From assembly GCA_029099805.1 (NCBI GenBank), contig JAQXOR010000127.1, positions 1 to 64,000 on the forward strand: a stretch of DNA of 64,000 bases. The letters run 5' to 3'. This document shows, piece by piece, positions 34,295-43,388 of this stretch. Made by a program: the position numbers and the translations under genes. The DNA comes from Lachnospiraceae bacterium (GTDB lineage Bacteria > Bacillota > Clostridia > Lachnospirales > Lachnospiraceae). Position 1 is the first letter of the stretch; each line of letters starts with the position of its first letter. Below the pieces are notes generated by a model. It made no database searches and was not told the origin of the DNA. It saw only the letters and a list, made by a program, of their open reading frames with translations.

Positions 34295-35161
34295 TCACTT
34301 TTCTTCCTTTGCTGTTTCCTTCTCCACTCTCTCGAGCGTAATTCTTCCGATTTTACCGGCGCGGAAATCATCCATGATAAAACCCGCCGCACGGTCAATA
34401 TCCGGTTCTCCGCCTTTTTTCAGACAGGCACGCTTCTTTGCAATCCGCTCCAAAGCCTCATGTCCGTCCGCACATTCCTCAATCCCGTACTTTGTCTGAA
34501 GAAAGCCCGGATAGTTCTCATACAGGTACGAAAGTAACGTCACCGCAAGCTCGCGGACATCCAGTATATCCTCATTGATCGAGCCAATCCATGCAATACG
34601 CAAGCCAACCTTCTGGTCCTCGAATTTCGGCCATAAAATACCCGGTGTGTCTAAAAGCTCCAGTTCCTTATTCAGACGAATCCACTGTTTTCCCTTTGTG
34701 ACTCCCGGCTTATTGCCGACCAGGGTACAATTTTTCCCTGCAAATGTATTGATAAATGTAGATTTTCCTACATTCGGAATTCCCACAATCATTGCCCGGA
34801 GCGGTCTGCCGATAATTCCGCGCTTTAAATCACGCTCACGCTTTTCTTTGCAGGCTTCTTTTATTACATTTAAAACATTTTTCACTCCGGTACCGCCCTT
34901 TGCATTTACCGTCAGTACAAAGTACCCTCTTGCTTCATAATATGCTTTATACTCCCTTGTACGTACTTCATCCGCCAGGTCCGCCTTATTTAATAAAAGT
35001 ACACGCGGCTTATTGCCTGCAAGCTTTTCAATATCAGGATTTTTCGAACTGTACGGAATACGGGCATCTACAAGTTCCACAATAACATCCACCAGCTTTA
35101 ATTCATCCTGTATCTGGCGCTTTGCCTTACTCATATGTCCCGGATACCACTGATACTGCAT
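34295..35161 (-). CDS. rbgA: Ribosome biogenesis GTPase YlqF (RbgA)
   Basis: Circularly permuted GTPase needed for late 50S maturation. The motif order is G4 (LLNKADLAD, about 55) before G1 (VGIPNVGKSTFINT, about 128) and G3 (DTPGILWP, about 180), which is diagnostic. The N-terminus QWYPGHMSKAKR is conserved. SD GGAGG precedes ATG. At 288 aa it is normal. Between lepB and rnhB, as in B. subtilis. Confidence 0.97.
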   Translation of the reverse strand: MQYQWYPGHMSKAKRQIQDELKLVDVIVELVDARIPYSSKNPDIEKLAGNKPRVLLLNKADLADEVRTREYKAYYEARGYFVLTVNAKGGTGVKNVLNVIKEACKEKRERDLKRGIIGRPLRAMIVGIPNVGKSTFINTFAGKNCTLVGNKPGVTKGKQWIRLNKELELLDTPGILWPKFEDQKVGLRIAWIGSINEDILDVRELAVTLLSYLYENYPGFLQTKYGIEECADGHEALERIAKKRACLKKGGEPDIDRAAGFIMDDFRAGKIGRITLERVEKETAKEEK

Positions 35162-35199
35162 CTTACACCTCCGTCCTGCAATCTCTCAACAAAAAACTT

Positions 35200-35799
35200 C
35201 TATTCTTCCTTCTTTAAGTTCATTTTGGAAACAATATTAAACGGCTCAAGCGTAAGCCAGGCTTTTCCGATAATCTGTTTTCCGGTTACATTGCCGATAT
35301 TTGCAAACCGGCTGTCCTCACTCTTATTTCTGTTATCGCCGAGTACAAAATATTCATCCTCATCTAATGTAAACGCCTCAGCAGCAAGTCCTGACAGATG
35401 AATCTTTGGTAAATTCTGTACGGACTCTTTTAGAAGCTCGCCGTTAATATAGACACTTCCGTCAATAATCTGAATCGTTTCTCCCGGAAGCCCGATTACC
35501 CTTTTTATATGGTAATACCTGTGCTCCTCGCCCTCCTGTTCAAAAACAATTACATCAAACCGTTCCGGTCCTTTTCTGAGATAAGACAACCGGTTTACGA
35601 CAATCGATGTCCCCTCCTCCAAGGTAGGTGACATCGACTCGCCCGGAACAGTTGTCCGTTCAATTGCAGCTCTGACGAAAAAAAAGGCAAGCAAAATAAC
35701 CGCAATTGTTTCAAAAAAAAGGAACAAAATGCGGAGCAGTTTCTTTCTTCGCTTCTTTTTTTTCCGATTATCACTCAAATCAAAATCATAGCCTGCCAT
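35200..35799 (-). CDS. lepB: Signal peptidase I
   Basis: Membrane serine protease that cuts signal peptides. A basic N-terminus and one helix (about 20-40) lead to the nucleophile Ser in PGESMSPTL and the general base Lys in YYHIKRVIGLPGE; GDNRNKSEDSR is the third family box. The ATG (MAGYDFD) follows GAGAGG; an earlier in-frame GTG overlaps that SD. 199 aa, single-helix Gram-positive type. It lies downstream of the rplS terminator. Confidence 0.96.
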   Translation of the reverse strand: MAGYDFDLSDNRKKKKRRKKLLRILFLFFETIAVILLAFFFVRAAIERTTVPGESMSPTLEEGTSIVVNRLSYLRKGPERFDVIVFEQEGEEHRYYHIKRVIGLPGETIQIIDGSVYINGELLKESVQNLPKIHLSGLAAEAFTLDEDEYFVLGDNRNKSEDSRFANIGNVTGKQIIGKAWLTLEPFNIVSKMNLKKEE

Positions 35800-35843
35800 A
35801 TCTACTATGCCTCTCACACTGACTCATTACGAAGTTTTCTTAG

Positions 35844-35873
35844 AAAAAAAGGGACAATTCACATTGTCCCTTT
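35844..35873 (-). terminator. Intrinsic terminator after rplS
   Basis: Stem AAAGGGACAAT/ATTGTCCCTTT (35848-35873) with a 4-base loop, followed on the minus strand by TTTTTTTCTAAG. It is eight bases after the rplS stop, so rplS is largely monocistronic. Confidence 0.92.
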
Positions 35874-35880
35874 GGTTGAC

Positions 35881-36228
35881 TTATTTTACGATTTCCTTAA
35901 CCTTAGCCTTCTTACCGATTCTGTCACGCAGATAATTAAGCTTTGCTCTGCGAACCTTACCGCGTCTTACAACTTCAATCTTCTCAACAATCGGAGAATG
36001 TAACGGCCAAGTCTTCTCAACACCAACACCGTTGGATGTCTTTCTTACCGTAAAGGTCTCTCTTGCGCCACCGTTCTGTCTCTTTAAAACGGTTCCCTCA
36101 AATACCTGGATACGCTCACGGTTACCCTCTTTTACCTTTGCATGAACCTTAACGGTATCACCTACGTTGAAATCGGTAACCTCAGCCTTTAACTGTGCTG
36201 CTTCAATGTTCTTAATAATGTCGTTCAT
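35881..36228 (-). CDS. rplS: 50S ribosomal protein L19
   Basis: Protein at the 30S-50S interface. Conserved stretches [38 protein letters not shown] and [18 protein letters not shown] are characteristic; 115 aa is normal. SD AAGGAGG. It has its own promoter, leader and terminator, so it is separated from trmD/rimM with which it often forms an operon. Confidence 0.99.
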   Translation of the reverse strand: MNDIIKNIEAAQLKAEVTDFNVGDTVKVHAKVKEGNRERIQVFEGTVLKRQNGGARETFTVRKTSNGVGVEKTWPLHSPIVEKIEVVRRGKVRRAKLNYLRDRIGKKAKVKEIVK

Positions 36229-36305
36229 GTTGCGACCTCCTTATAAATTAAGACATTCTTACTACCGACTCCCGGTACAGCGGAACATCTCGTCTCACAA
36301 TCGAA
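36229..36305 (-). ncRNA. rplS 5' leader (candidate L19 autoregulatory leader)
   Basis: About 75 bases between the promoter and the rplS ATG with a segment (GTTCCGCTGTACCGGGAGTC) that looks like the L19 leader motif I recall from Firmicutes, in which L19 binds its own mRNA. The assignment is from memory of the motif. Confidence 0.45.
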
Positions 36306-36306
36306 G

Positions 36307-36335
36307 ATTATACCATATAATCAATAAGAATGCAA
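36307..36335 (-). promoter_or_regulatory. SigA promoter of rplS
   Basis: TTGCAT (36330-36335), 17-base spacer, TATAAT (36307-36312) on the minus strand, directly after the GH5 gene. Confidence 0.85.
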
Positions 36336-36359
36336 GCACTTTTTACTATTTTTCGTCAA

Positions 36360-37310
36360 TTACAGATATTTCACCAGTTCATTGATGACTCCGCTCATGC
36401 GCTCGTCGGACAAGCCGAAATCCATCTTCCTATAGCTCCATGCACTGCGGCTGATTCCAAGCTCCTCAAAAGCTTCATGAATTACCTTGAACCACTTTAG
36501 CGCATCCTCCGGCGCCACCACATCAATCACACCATACTCCCCGCAGTATAAGCCTGTGTTATATTGATTCGCAGTTTCTACCGCAGAAGCGAATCTCTCC
36601 TTAAAGTAATCCGCAGTAATGTTCATATCCTCAAAAGAATAACGCTCCTCACGAACAATCATGTCCGTCCAATATGCACCCTGATGCGTAAACTTCATAG
36701 GGTCATAGCAATGCATATTGAAAATCACCTTATCATCCGCCGGTGCCGCCAGATCCTTAACAGCCTCCGGCGCATTATTCCAGTAGCTTCCCACCAGAAT
36801 CAGAACGTCCGGTGCGAATTTACGGATTCTCTTAATGCATTCTGCCGAAATCCGGTTCCACGCATCAATAAAGGACTGGTCCGTAATCTCGTTTAACAGC
36901 TCAAATACGACATGCTCTGCATCATTTCCGAAGCGCTTCGCCATTTCTTCCCAAAGGGCGTAAAACCCGTCCTGAAGCTTTTCGCTGTCAAAAAATCCGC
37001 TCTCCTGCTCCCCCTTATCAAAGGAAAAGCCCTTCGTCTTATGCAAATCCAGTACAATTTTCAACCCATTCTTTTTGCTCCATGCGATTGCCTTTTCAAG
37101 TCTTGCAAAGCCATCCTCGATAAAACTGCCATCCTCTGCCTGAACAATATTATAATCGAACGGAAGTCTGACGTGATCTGCTCCCCAGGAAGCAATTACG
37201 GCAAAATCCGGCTCCTCAATAAAATGATTCAGTCTGTCGAGACTGTAATCACACTGAGATAACCAACCACCAAGATTAACGCCCTTTTTAAGTCCTGTTA
37301 ATTCTCTCAT
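36360..37310 (-). CDS. Cytosolic glycoside hydrolase family 5
   Basis: GH5-type glycanase without signal peptide, so probably cleaving imported oligosaccharides. Motifs: KKGVNLGGWLSQ near the start, HVRLPFDY (about 46-53), KIVLDLHK, acid/base Glu141 in FELLNEITD and nucleophile Glu258 in YCGEYGVID. ATG (MRELTGLK) after AAGGAGG; the longer ORF start has no SD. 316 aa is a single catalytic domain. An AraC-type regulator lies directly upstream on the same strand and may control it. The substrate is not deducible. Confidence 0.9.
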   Translation of the reverse strand: MRELTGLKKGVNLGGWLSQCDYSLDRLNHFIEEPDFAVIASWGADHVRLPFDYNIVQAEDGSFIEDGFARLEKAIAWSKKNGLKIVLDLHKTKGFSFDKGEQESGFFDSEKLQDGFYALWEEMAKRFGNDAEHVVFELLNEITDQSFIDAWNRISAECIKRIRKFAPDVLILVGSYWNNAPEAVKDLAAPADDKVIFNMHCYDPMKFTHQGAYWTDMIVREERYSFEDMNITADYFKERFASAVETANQYNTGLYCGEYGVIDVVAPEDALKWFKVIHEAFEELGISRSAWSYRKMDFGLSDERMSGVINELVKYL

Positions 37311-37441
37311 AAGTAACATCCTCCTTACGTTACACTCACTTTTGTTATCATGAGTCTACCATGATTTTCAAAAAAAACATATCATACAATTACTCTTTTT
37401 ATCAAAAATATGTCATTATTTTTAATAAGATACCCAAGGTA

Positions 37442-38176
37442 CTATCGTGCGTGAAACTGCTGTTCCCGATACTCACGCGGAGTCACCTTGACATACCGTT
37501 TAAACATAGAAATAAAATGACTTTCCGAGCAAAAACAAAGACTGCTTGCAATCTCAGCGGACGAGAACGCCGTATAGCGCAACATTTTTTCCGACGCCTC
37601 GATCCGTTTCTGCATAATATACTGTGACACGGAGATTCCTACCTCTTTATGAAACAGCTTGGATAAATATGTCGGACTAAGCTTTGTTTCCTCTGCTAAA
37701 TCTGCAAGCGTAATCTTCGCATGCAGATGAGAATAAATATACTCCAGACAAACGATAATTGCCTTGGAATACATTGTTTTCTTTCGGATGCTGTGCATCC
37801 TTTTTACATACGCCTCAACCAGTTCCCGGTGAAGCAGTGTAATTTCTTCTTCGTTCTGAATCTTATCGATTCTCCGAATATAAATATCACTGCGATTATA
37901 GGCCTCCTCCATTTCCATCCCGCCCTCGATACAATATCTGGTAATAAAGGCAATGGTGATAATCAGATGATATTTTAAATTACGCAGTTTGTCATCACTG
38001 AGCACTCCCAGCCCATCGCTGTCGAAGGGACGCATAAGCGCCAAGGTCTCTTCCACATTCCCCATCTTAATGCTCTGGTAAAACTCTACCTCTCTGTCAT
38101 AGGGCGTATGAAACCGATTGTCTTCCCGGTTTTCAAACTCAATCTGCGCCAGTGCCTTTTGCATATCAAGCTTCAT
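37442..38176 (-). CDS. AraC family transcriptional regulator
   Basis: Two-HTH DNA-binding regulator. The C-terminal ~100 residues show ITLADLAEETKLSPTYLSKLFHKEVGISVSQYI (first HTH, described in parts) and SSAEIASSLCFCSESHFISMFKRYVKVTPREYR with the AraC signature end. The N-terminal ~140 residues are helical and not a cupin; no transmembrane part. The ATG (MKLDMQK) follows GGGGAAGG and overlaps the end of dus by 11 bases. Probable regulator of the adjacent GH5 gene (inference from position). Confidence 0.9.
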   Translation of the reverse strand: MKLDMQKALAQIEFENREDNRFHTPYDREVEFYQSIKMGNVEETLALMRPFDSDGLGVLSDDKLRNLKYHLIITIAFITRYCIEGGMEMEEAYNRSDIYIRRIDKIQNEEEITLLHRELVEAYVKRMHSIRKKTMYSKAIIVCLEYIYSHLHAKITLADLAEETKLSPTYLSKLFHKEVGISVSQYIMQKRIEASEKMLRYTAFSSAEIASSLCFCSESHFISMFKRYVKVTPREYREQQFHAR

Positions 38177-39119
38177 CAATACACCTTCCCCGGAATAATT
38201 CATCCGTTATCATTTTATACTCACTCAGTTTCTCACATTTCCTTATCCGTTTCCGTGCCTTTTCATTCTCTGCAAAACTATCCAGCAAATAGAACCAGAG
38301 CTCCTTCATCTTATAAATCAGATCACGGTCACAGGACAAAACCTCGCGATACTCATTTACGAGCTGTTCATGAAACTCTCTTATTGTCTCTCTGCGTACC
38401 TTTTCCTCCGGTAATTTCTCACCCCGGAGGCGTCCGATGAGATACGGGTCCCGTAAAAGCCCTCGGCCGAGCATCACCGCAGAAAGCTTTGGGAAACGGG
38501 CCGTCAGTAACTCATAGTCTTCCTTAGTAAAAATGTCTCCGTTATAGCAAAGGTCCCCTTTCCAACCGTCATATGCTGTTGCAAACGCTTCCGGTCGTAC
38601 CTGCCCCTTATAGAAATCCTTTTGAATCCTCGGGTGAACGGTAAGCTCTTTCATCGGATACTTCTCATATATCTGAAGAAGCTTCTCCCAGCCTGCGGTA
38701 TCTCCACGGCCAATCCGTGTCTTTACCGACACAGCAACGTTACATTTTTCAAACACTTCGTCAAAAAACCTTGTAAGCTCCTCCGGCCGGTCGAGGAATC
38801 CGGACCCTTTTCCCTTAGCCACCACTGTCCCCGACGGACAACCAAGGTTTAAATTCACTTCTGTATAACCGAACTCTTTTAAACAATCTGCTGCCATTAA
38901 AAAGTAGTCCGCACGATTCGTTAAAATCTGCGGAACTACCTTCATACCTATATTATTTTCCGGCAGGATATCCCGCCGCTCCTTATTCCGGAGAATTTTG
39001 TTGATATCCGGTGAAATAAACGGAGTAAAATACTTTTCCGGTGCCGGAAAATATTTCTGAAACGCCAGGCGAAAAATATACCCGGTAATTCCTTCCATCG
39101 GTGCAAAGTAAAACTTCAT
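38166..39119 (-). CDS. dus: tRNA-dihydrouridine synthase
   Basis: FMN enzyme reducing specific uridines in tRNA. The family marks are FAPMEGITGYIFR at the start, the catalytic Cys in VNLNLGCPSGTVVAKGKGSGFLD, VKTRIGRGD, LTVHPR and VMLGRGLLRDP. At 317 aa it is normal; this is the short TIM-barrel plus helical-domain type, more divergent than the nifR3/DusB form. SD AGGAG. It overlaps the start of the araC-type gene. Confidence 0.94.
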   Translation of the reverse strand: MKFYFAPMEGITGYIFRLAFQKYFPAPEKYFTPFISPDINKILRNKERRDILPENNIGMKVVPQILTNRADYFLMAADCLKEFGYTEVNLNLGCPSGTVVAKGKGSGFLDRPEELTRFFDEVFEKCNVAVSVKTRIGRGDTAGWEKLLQIYEKYPMKELTVHPRIQKDFYKGQVRPEAFATAYDGWKGDLCYNGDIFTKEDYELLTARFPKLSAVMLGRGLLRDPYLIGRLRGEKLPEEKVRRETIREFHEQLVNEYREVLSCDRDLIYKMKELWFYLLDSFAENEKARKRIRKCEKLSEYKMITDELFRGRCIDEA

Positions 39120-39180
39120 GGGAAACGCTCCTGTAATTATCTTACGGATTCTTCTGTCTTCAATCCGACGACTGTTTATC

Positions 39181-40683
39181 TTACTCTTCTTTATTCTCCT
39201 GCTTTAACTGCTGTGCAAGCTCCTCAAGCCGTTCAACAAGTTCCAGCATCTCGGAAGCAGACTGTCCGTTCTGTTCACTGATTTCATAGGTCTCACCGGA
39301 GTGTGCCGTTACCTCCTCCGTAATCGCAGAAATCGTCTGAATACTTTCCACAATCTCAGCATTCGCTCCGGCCAGCTTCTTCACGGCATCTCCCAGACGT
39401 TCTGCCTGAGTATCAATATCTGCGGAAGCCTCTGCAATCCCCTTGAAATTACGTTCTGTCTGAAGCGCCATATTACCCTGCAGACGGTTGCTCTCACCCA
39501 GCTCCCTGATTACCGCAATCAATGCATTAACTTCATCGGAAACATTATTAATAATCGTCGTAATCTCTACCGTTGCGTTATTTGTCTGTCCTGCCAGTGC
39601 TGAAATTTCGGACGCAACCACAGCAAACCCTTTTCCGGCCTCCCCGGCTCTCGCAGCCTCAATACTTGCATTTAAGGAAAGAAGTGCTGTCTTTTTCGTT
39701 ACCCCCTCAATTGCACTGATAATATGCTCCATCTGCTGGGCATAGGTATGAAGCTTCTCTAATTCACTATATACTCTTTCACTTGCCTCATTGGTATGCT
39801 TCACCTGGGTAACCAGCTCCTCCACGGACTGATTTCCCTCTGTAATTTCCTTTCTTGCCGTACGAATGTCTGCACCGATCACTTCGGAAACCTCTTCCAC
39901 ATTAGCCACAAACGACTGAATCTGCTCCGTTTTCTCCAGCTGCAGCTGTACCGCGTTCACCGCATCATCCGTACCGTTCGTTACCTCCTGCATCGCAAGC
40001 ATCGTCTTTGACAAGGATTCGTGCAGACCGTTCATCCGGCTTGCAACGGTGTCCGTCAATTCAACCATACTGCCGGAAGTCAGCATGATTTTTTCCAGCA
40101 ATTCTTCGGAACGCTCCTTCGCTGCACTTGCTGCTTCTACCTGCTTTTGTCCCATACGCATCAGGGCCGCAGCCACCATTCCCAGAAAAACCATGCAAAG
40201 AAGAATCACAGCAACACGGATTTCCATGCTGGAAAGATTTGCATTCGTATATTTCGCAGTAATAAACCCGTAATTAATCTCTATGAGATTAATCAGCATA
40301 ACTCCGACACCTAACCTTGCAATAAACGCTTTATCGGCATATACCGCACAGGCAACAAGCATCGGTAACGCATAGACAAATGCCTCGGGAGCAGTCGTTG
40401 TAAACAATACAAAGGTGTAAAGTGCGGCATATCCGACGGAAATGATTGTTCTGAGAAAAACACTTCCTGCATTTTTACGATATAACACTACGGCTGCTGC
40501 TAACGGCACAAGTGCAAACACAAGAAACTTTGCGTAATATCCGGGTGTTCTTGCACCTTTTGCAAGCTCCAGTGCATATGCAAGAACTAATACAATATCC
40601 GTAATCAGATAGCAACGGAACAAAATTTTGTTTGCCTCCAATACGTCCGATGTGTACTTTTCCTTTTTCATTTGTCTGCTCAT
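39181..40683 (-). CDS. Methyl-accepting chemotaxis protein with six-helix sensor
   Basis: Chemoreceptor. The first ~190 residues contain about six membrane helices with short loops, so it senses inside or near the membrane rather than with an external ligand domain. No HAMP domain is obvious. The rest is a coiled coil with the conserved hairpin tip [22 protein letters not shown] (split), EISALA and [10 protein letters not shown]. The ATG after AGGAGG was chosen over the preceding TTG. It follows trmD by 17 bases in the opposite order (upstream dus downstream). Confidence 0.95.
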   Translation of the reverse strand: MSRQMKKEKYTSDVLEANKILFRCYLITDIVLVLAYALELAKGARTPGYYAKFLVFALVPLAAAVVLYRKNAGSVFLRTIISVGYAALYTFVLFTTTAPEAFVYALPMLVACAVYADKAFIARLGVGVMLINLIEINYGFITAKYTNANLSSMEIRVAVILLCMVFLGMVAAALMRMGQKQVEAASAAKERSEELLEKIMLTSGSMVELTDTVASRMNGLHESLSKTMLAMQEVTNGTDDAVNAVQLQLEKTEQIQSFVANVEEVSEVIGADIRTARKEITEGNQSVEELVTQVKHTNEASERVYSELEKLHTYAQQMEHIISAIEGVTKKTALLSLNASIEAARAGEAGKGFAVVASEISALAGQTNNATVEITTIINNVSDEVNALIAVIRELGESNRLQGNMALQTERNFKGIAEASADIDTQAERLGDAVKKLAGANAEIVESIQTISAITEEVTAHSGETYEISEQNGQSASEMLELVERLEELAQQLKQENKEE

Positions 40684-40699
40684 CAAATATTCCTCCTCT

Positions 40700-41461
40700 T
40701 TACACGTTAGTTATTTTCTGCACTGCCAACAGGTTTTCCAAAAACTGCTTCTCTTTCTTGGATAATACTGCATTTTCAAGCAAATCCGGTCTCGCGGCAA
40801 GAGTTCGTTCGATTGACCTCTCCCTGCGCCATTTCTCAATATTTGCATGATGCCCGGATAATAACACCTCCGGCACCCTTCTGCCCTCGTATTCCTCCGG
40901 TCTTGTATACTGCGGATACTCTAACAGATTATCCTGAAAACTCTCAAACTCCGCCGAAGCCTCGTTATTCAATACTCCGGGCACCAGACGGGACACCGCA
41001 TCTATCATCATCATTGCCGGAAGCTCCCCACCGGTCAGTACATAATCTCCCGCTGATACCATATCCGTCACCACCATCTCAAGAGCTCTCTCATCTATGC
41101 CCTCGTAGTGTCCGCAAAGAAAAATCAAATCTTCCTCCTTTGCCCACTCTTCCGCCTTTTTCTGTGTAAAGGTCTCACCCTGTGGTGTAAGATATATCAC
41201 CTTTGTCTTTTCCCTGCGTTCCTCCGGAATCAGACTCTTTACATAAGCACAGGTCTTTACGACCGGGTCCGGTGCCATTACCATGCCGGCTCCGCCGCCG
41301 TAGGGGTAATCATCCACCCGCTTATGCTTGTCCTCGGAAAAGTCCCGGATATCGACCGCTTTAATCGACAACAGCCCTTTCTCCACGGCACGGCCGATAA
41401 TACTTGTATTTAGACCCTGCTCCACCATGTCAGGGAAAAGTGTCATTACATAAAAATTCAT
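40700..41461 (-). CDS. trmD: tRNA (guanine-N1-)-methyltransferase
   Basis: Makes m1G37 in tRNA using SAM, with a SPOUT trefoil knot. Conserved [40 protein letters not shown] and [21 protein letters not shown] are complete; 253 aa is normal. SD AAGGAAGG is contributed by the end of the Fic remnant. It is separated from rimM by an accessory patch of about 1.3 kb. Confidence 0.98.
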   Translation of the reverse strand: MNFYVMTLFPDMVEQGLNTSIIGRAVEKGLLSIKAVDIRDFSEDKHKRVDDYPYGGGAGMVMAPDPVVKTCAYVKSLIPEERREKTKVIYLTPQGETFTQKKAEEWAKEEDLIFLCGHYEGIDERALEMVVTDMVSAGDYVLTGGELPAMMMIDAVSRLVPGVLNNEASAEFESFQDNLLEYPQYTRPEEYEGRRVPEVLLSGHHANIEKWRRERSIERTLAARPDLLENAVLSKKEKQFLENLLAVQKITNV

Positions 41462-41464
41462 GTA

Positions 41465-41768
41465 TTATCCTTCCTTCGGCTGTTCCATCAAAGAACCACA
41501 AAGCCGTTCCAAATATCTTTCCTGTTCCTTTTTCATCAATGCAACAAGTGCAGATGCATCCTCTTTCGTCTGGCTTTATGAATTGCAGCCAAATATGCCG
41601 GTCTGTCTTTATCCTGCAAAATAAACGGACAAATTGCATTTTTCAAATATTGGAATTATACGCCAGTTCACGTTGTGTAAAACCGTAAATACCGTTTCGG
41701 ATCTGATGCTTTTGTTCAGTTTGCAACGTGTATATCAGGTTAGAATTCACTTCCTTGCTATATTCCAT
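41465..41768 (-). pseudogene. Degraded Fic-family gene
   Basis: The first 42 codons from the ATG at 41768 (SD AGAGGATG) read MEYSKEVNSN...FTQRELAYNSNI, which matches the N-terminal region of Fic/DOC proteins, then stop where the family continues KIEGSTL. Further on, in shifted frames, come CPFILQDKDRPAYL and EDASALVALMKKEQERYLERL ending at TAA 41465-41467. The central Fic core (HPFxxGNG) is absent, so this is an internal deletion plus frameshifts. Family assignment rests mainly on the N-terminal part. Confidence 0.55.
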
Positions 41769-41801
41769 AAAATCATCCTCTTCGAAAATTTCCACAAAAA
41801 C

Positions 41802-41830
41802 ATTATACTATAAAAGAGAGCATTATTCAA
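41802..41830 (-). promoter_or_regulatory. SigA promoter upstream of the Fic remnant
   Basis: TTGAAT (41825-41830), 17-base spacer, TATAAT (41802-41807) on the minus strand. It is intact although its gene is dead, and may now drive trmD and the chemoreceptor. Confidence 0.7.
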
Positions 41831-42087
41831 GAAAGACATTCCTTCTTCCTACACTTTTCTGCTTCTGCCTGCAGATAACCATAAGCAACTTTTTTGCCAT
41901 TTTCACTTTCATTGTAAAATCCACAAGTCAACATAATAAAGCCTATAGGCAAAATCATACATATAAAAAAGCTGCCGTTACCAAACTCTATCAGCACACA
42001 AACTGCAAAAGCAACTACTGTTACAGAAACAATAAGTGAACCTGCTCTGGCAAACTTTTCATTCGTTTTGAAATAATCCTCCTGCTT
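41827..42087 (-). pseudogene. Small two-helix membrane ORF without a usable start
   Basis: An open frame (KQEDYFKTNEKFARAG...) codes for about 86 residues with two strong membrane helices (SLIVSVTVVAFAVCVLI and FFICMILPIGFIMLTC) and a charged tail ending CRKKECLS. No ATG, GTG or TTG in frame follows the SD-like AAGGAG; where a start is expected (seven bases later) there is TAG AAG CAG. It directly follows the XRE regulator gene by 14 bases. It is either a gene that has lost its start codon or a site of sequence error. Family not recognised. Confidence 0.45.
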
Positions 42088-42101
42088 CTACTTGATGCTC
42101 C

Positions 42102-42599
42102 TTATTTGTCCTGTACAGAATTTTTGTGATTTTCACGAATTACGATTCCCCACAGACCAACCACGCCTATTACTCCTATTCCCAACCCTAAACCACCACT
42201 TCTCATGAAAGAACCTTCCGGCAATTGAGGAAATATAATATACCCAATCATTATACTCAACGCTAATATCAATGTTCCTACAAATGTTACGATGCACTTA
42301 CGTTTCACTACTAGCTTTTTTTCAGTCTCTGCATAATCTGCGACCTTTCGTAAGGTCTCTTTTTCTTCCTTTTCCATTCTCTCACTTTTCCTTTCCCCAT
42401 CAATTATTTCTTTGATGTCGACTTCGTAGTAATCCGCCAATTCAACCAGAATTCCTAATTCCGGCATGGTATTACCATTTTCCCATCGAGATACACTTCG
42501 AGAGGATACACCAAACTTTTCTGCCAGTTGCTCTTGTGTCAGTTCTTTCTCTTTGCGCAATTCTCTTAGAAAAGCACCAATTTTTATCTGGTCTATCAT
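42102..42599 (-). CDS. XRE-family regulator with C-terminal membrane helices
   Basis: An N-terminal HTH (KIGAFLRELRKEKELTQEQLAEKFGVSSRSVSRWENG, about 4-40, described only as motif) of the Cro/CI type is joined to a linker rich in Glu/Lys and two membrane helices (about 104-122 and 138-158). Such membrane-bound XRE regulators often control a neighbouring small membrane protein. ATG (MIDQIKI) follows GGAGTGAG. It belongs to the accessory patch splitting rimM from trmD. Target unknown. Confidence 0.88.
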   Translation of the reverse strand: MIDQIKIGAFLRELRKEKELTQEQLAEKFGVSSRSVSRWENGNTMPELGILVELADYYEVDIKEIIDGERKSERMEKEEKETLRKVADYAETEKKLVVKRKCIVTFVGTLILALSIMIGYIIFPQLPEGSFMRSGGLGLGIGVIGVVGLWGIVIRENHKNSVQDK

Positions 42600-42730
42600 C
42601 TGACTCACTCCTTTCACAACCTATTATCACTGAAAAGGCAATAGAAAACCACGTCACAAAGTGAGAAATAACATGATTTTCAACGGACACTTATGTCTTG
42701 TCATCAGGCATCTGATTCGGTGCCGCGTAC

Positions 42731-43246
42731 TTAGTCCAATAGCCCCGGCAGAATATGCACGGTTACTTTCCCTTCCTCCAGAGAAATCTCCTTTACACAA
42801 TCCTCGATATACGGAATCAGCACTGTTTCCTTATTCGGAAGCGTAACCTCAAATACGTCATTGGCCCCGGTCTGCAACACCTCGCTTAACGTACCCAGAG
42901 TCTCGCCCTCATCAGTAACCACTGACAGCCCGATTAAGTCACATATATAAAACTCATTTTCCGCAAGCGGCATGGCATCCTCTCTTTCGATAAGAATATC
43001 CTTATTGCGGTATAATGCCGCCTTGTCACAGTCATTTATTTCCTTAAACTTCAAGATAACCATCTGCTTAAAAAACTTTACACCCTCTATGGTTACCGGA
43101 AGCAATTCTCTTCCCAAATCCAAATACGCCTTCTTTAACTTTTTAAAACGCTTTGCATCATCGGTGGTCGGGAACACCTTTACCTCACCCCGCACCCCGT
43201 GGGTGGTGGTAATCACACCGACACGTAACATGCTATCCTTATCCAT
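42731..43246 (-). CDS. rimM: 16S rRNA processing protein RimM
   Basis: 30S maturation factor that binds S19. RVGVITTTHGVRGEVKVFPTTD (split) opens the N-terminal barrel, and the C-terminal PRC-like domain has LIGLSVVTDEGETLGTL and NDVFEV with LIPYIEDCVKEI. 171 aa is normal. SD AAAGGA. It lies downstream of a terminator and palindromic repeat after khpA, so its transcription relative to the ffh operon is uncertain. Confidence 0.97.
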   Translation of the reverse strand: MDKDSMLRVGVITTTHGVRGEVKVFPTTDDAKRFKKLKKAYLDLGRELLPVTIEGVKFFKQMVILKFKEINDCDKAALYRNKDILIEREDAMPLAENEFYICDLIGLSVVTDEGETLGTLSEVLQTGANDVFEVTLPNKETVLIPYIEDCVKEISLEEGKVTVHILPGLLD

Positions 43247-43388
43247 AGACAGAATCCTTTCTTTCGCAATCTTGGTCTCTTTATGTCAATTATTATCTAT
43301 ATGATTTATATTCATTCTAAATTAGTTTCTTGATTTTTACGTTTTTCTGCTTGTTCTTTTTCCTTGCAGCCCTTCTTTTCTTGCCTAA

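Noticed and set aside
38166-38203. AraC regulator starting further upstream
   Set aside because: The longer start would increase the overlap with dus and has no SD, while the ATG at 38176 has GGGGAAGG.
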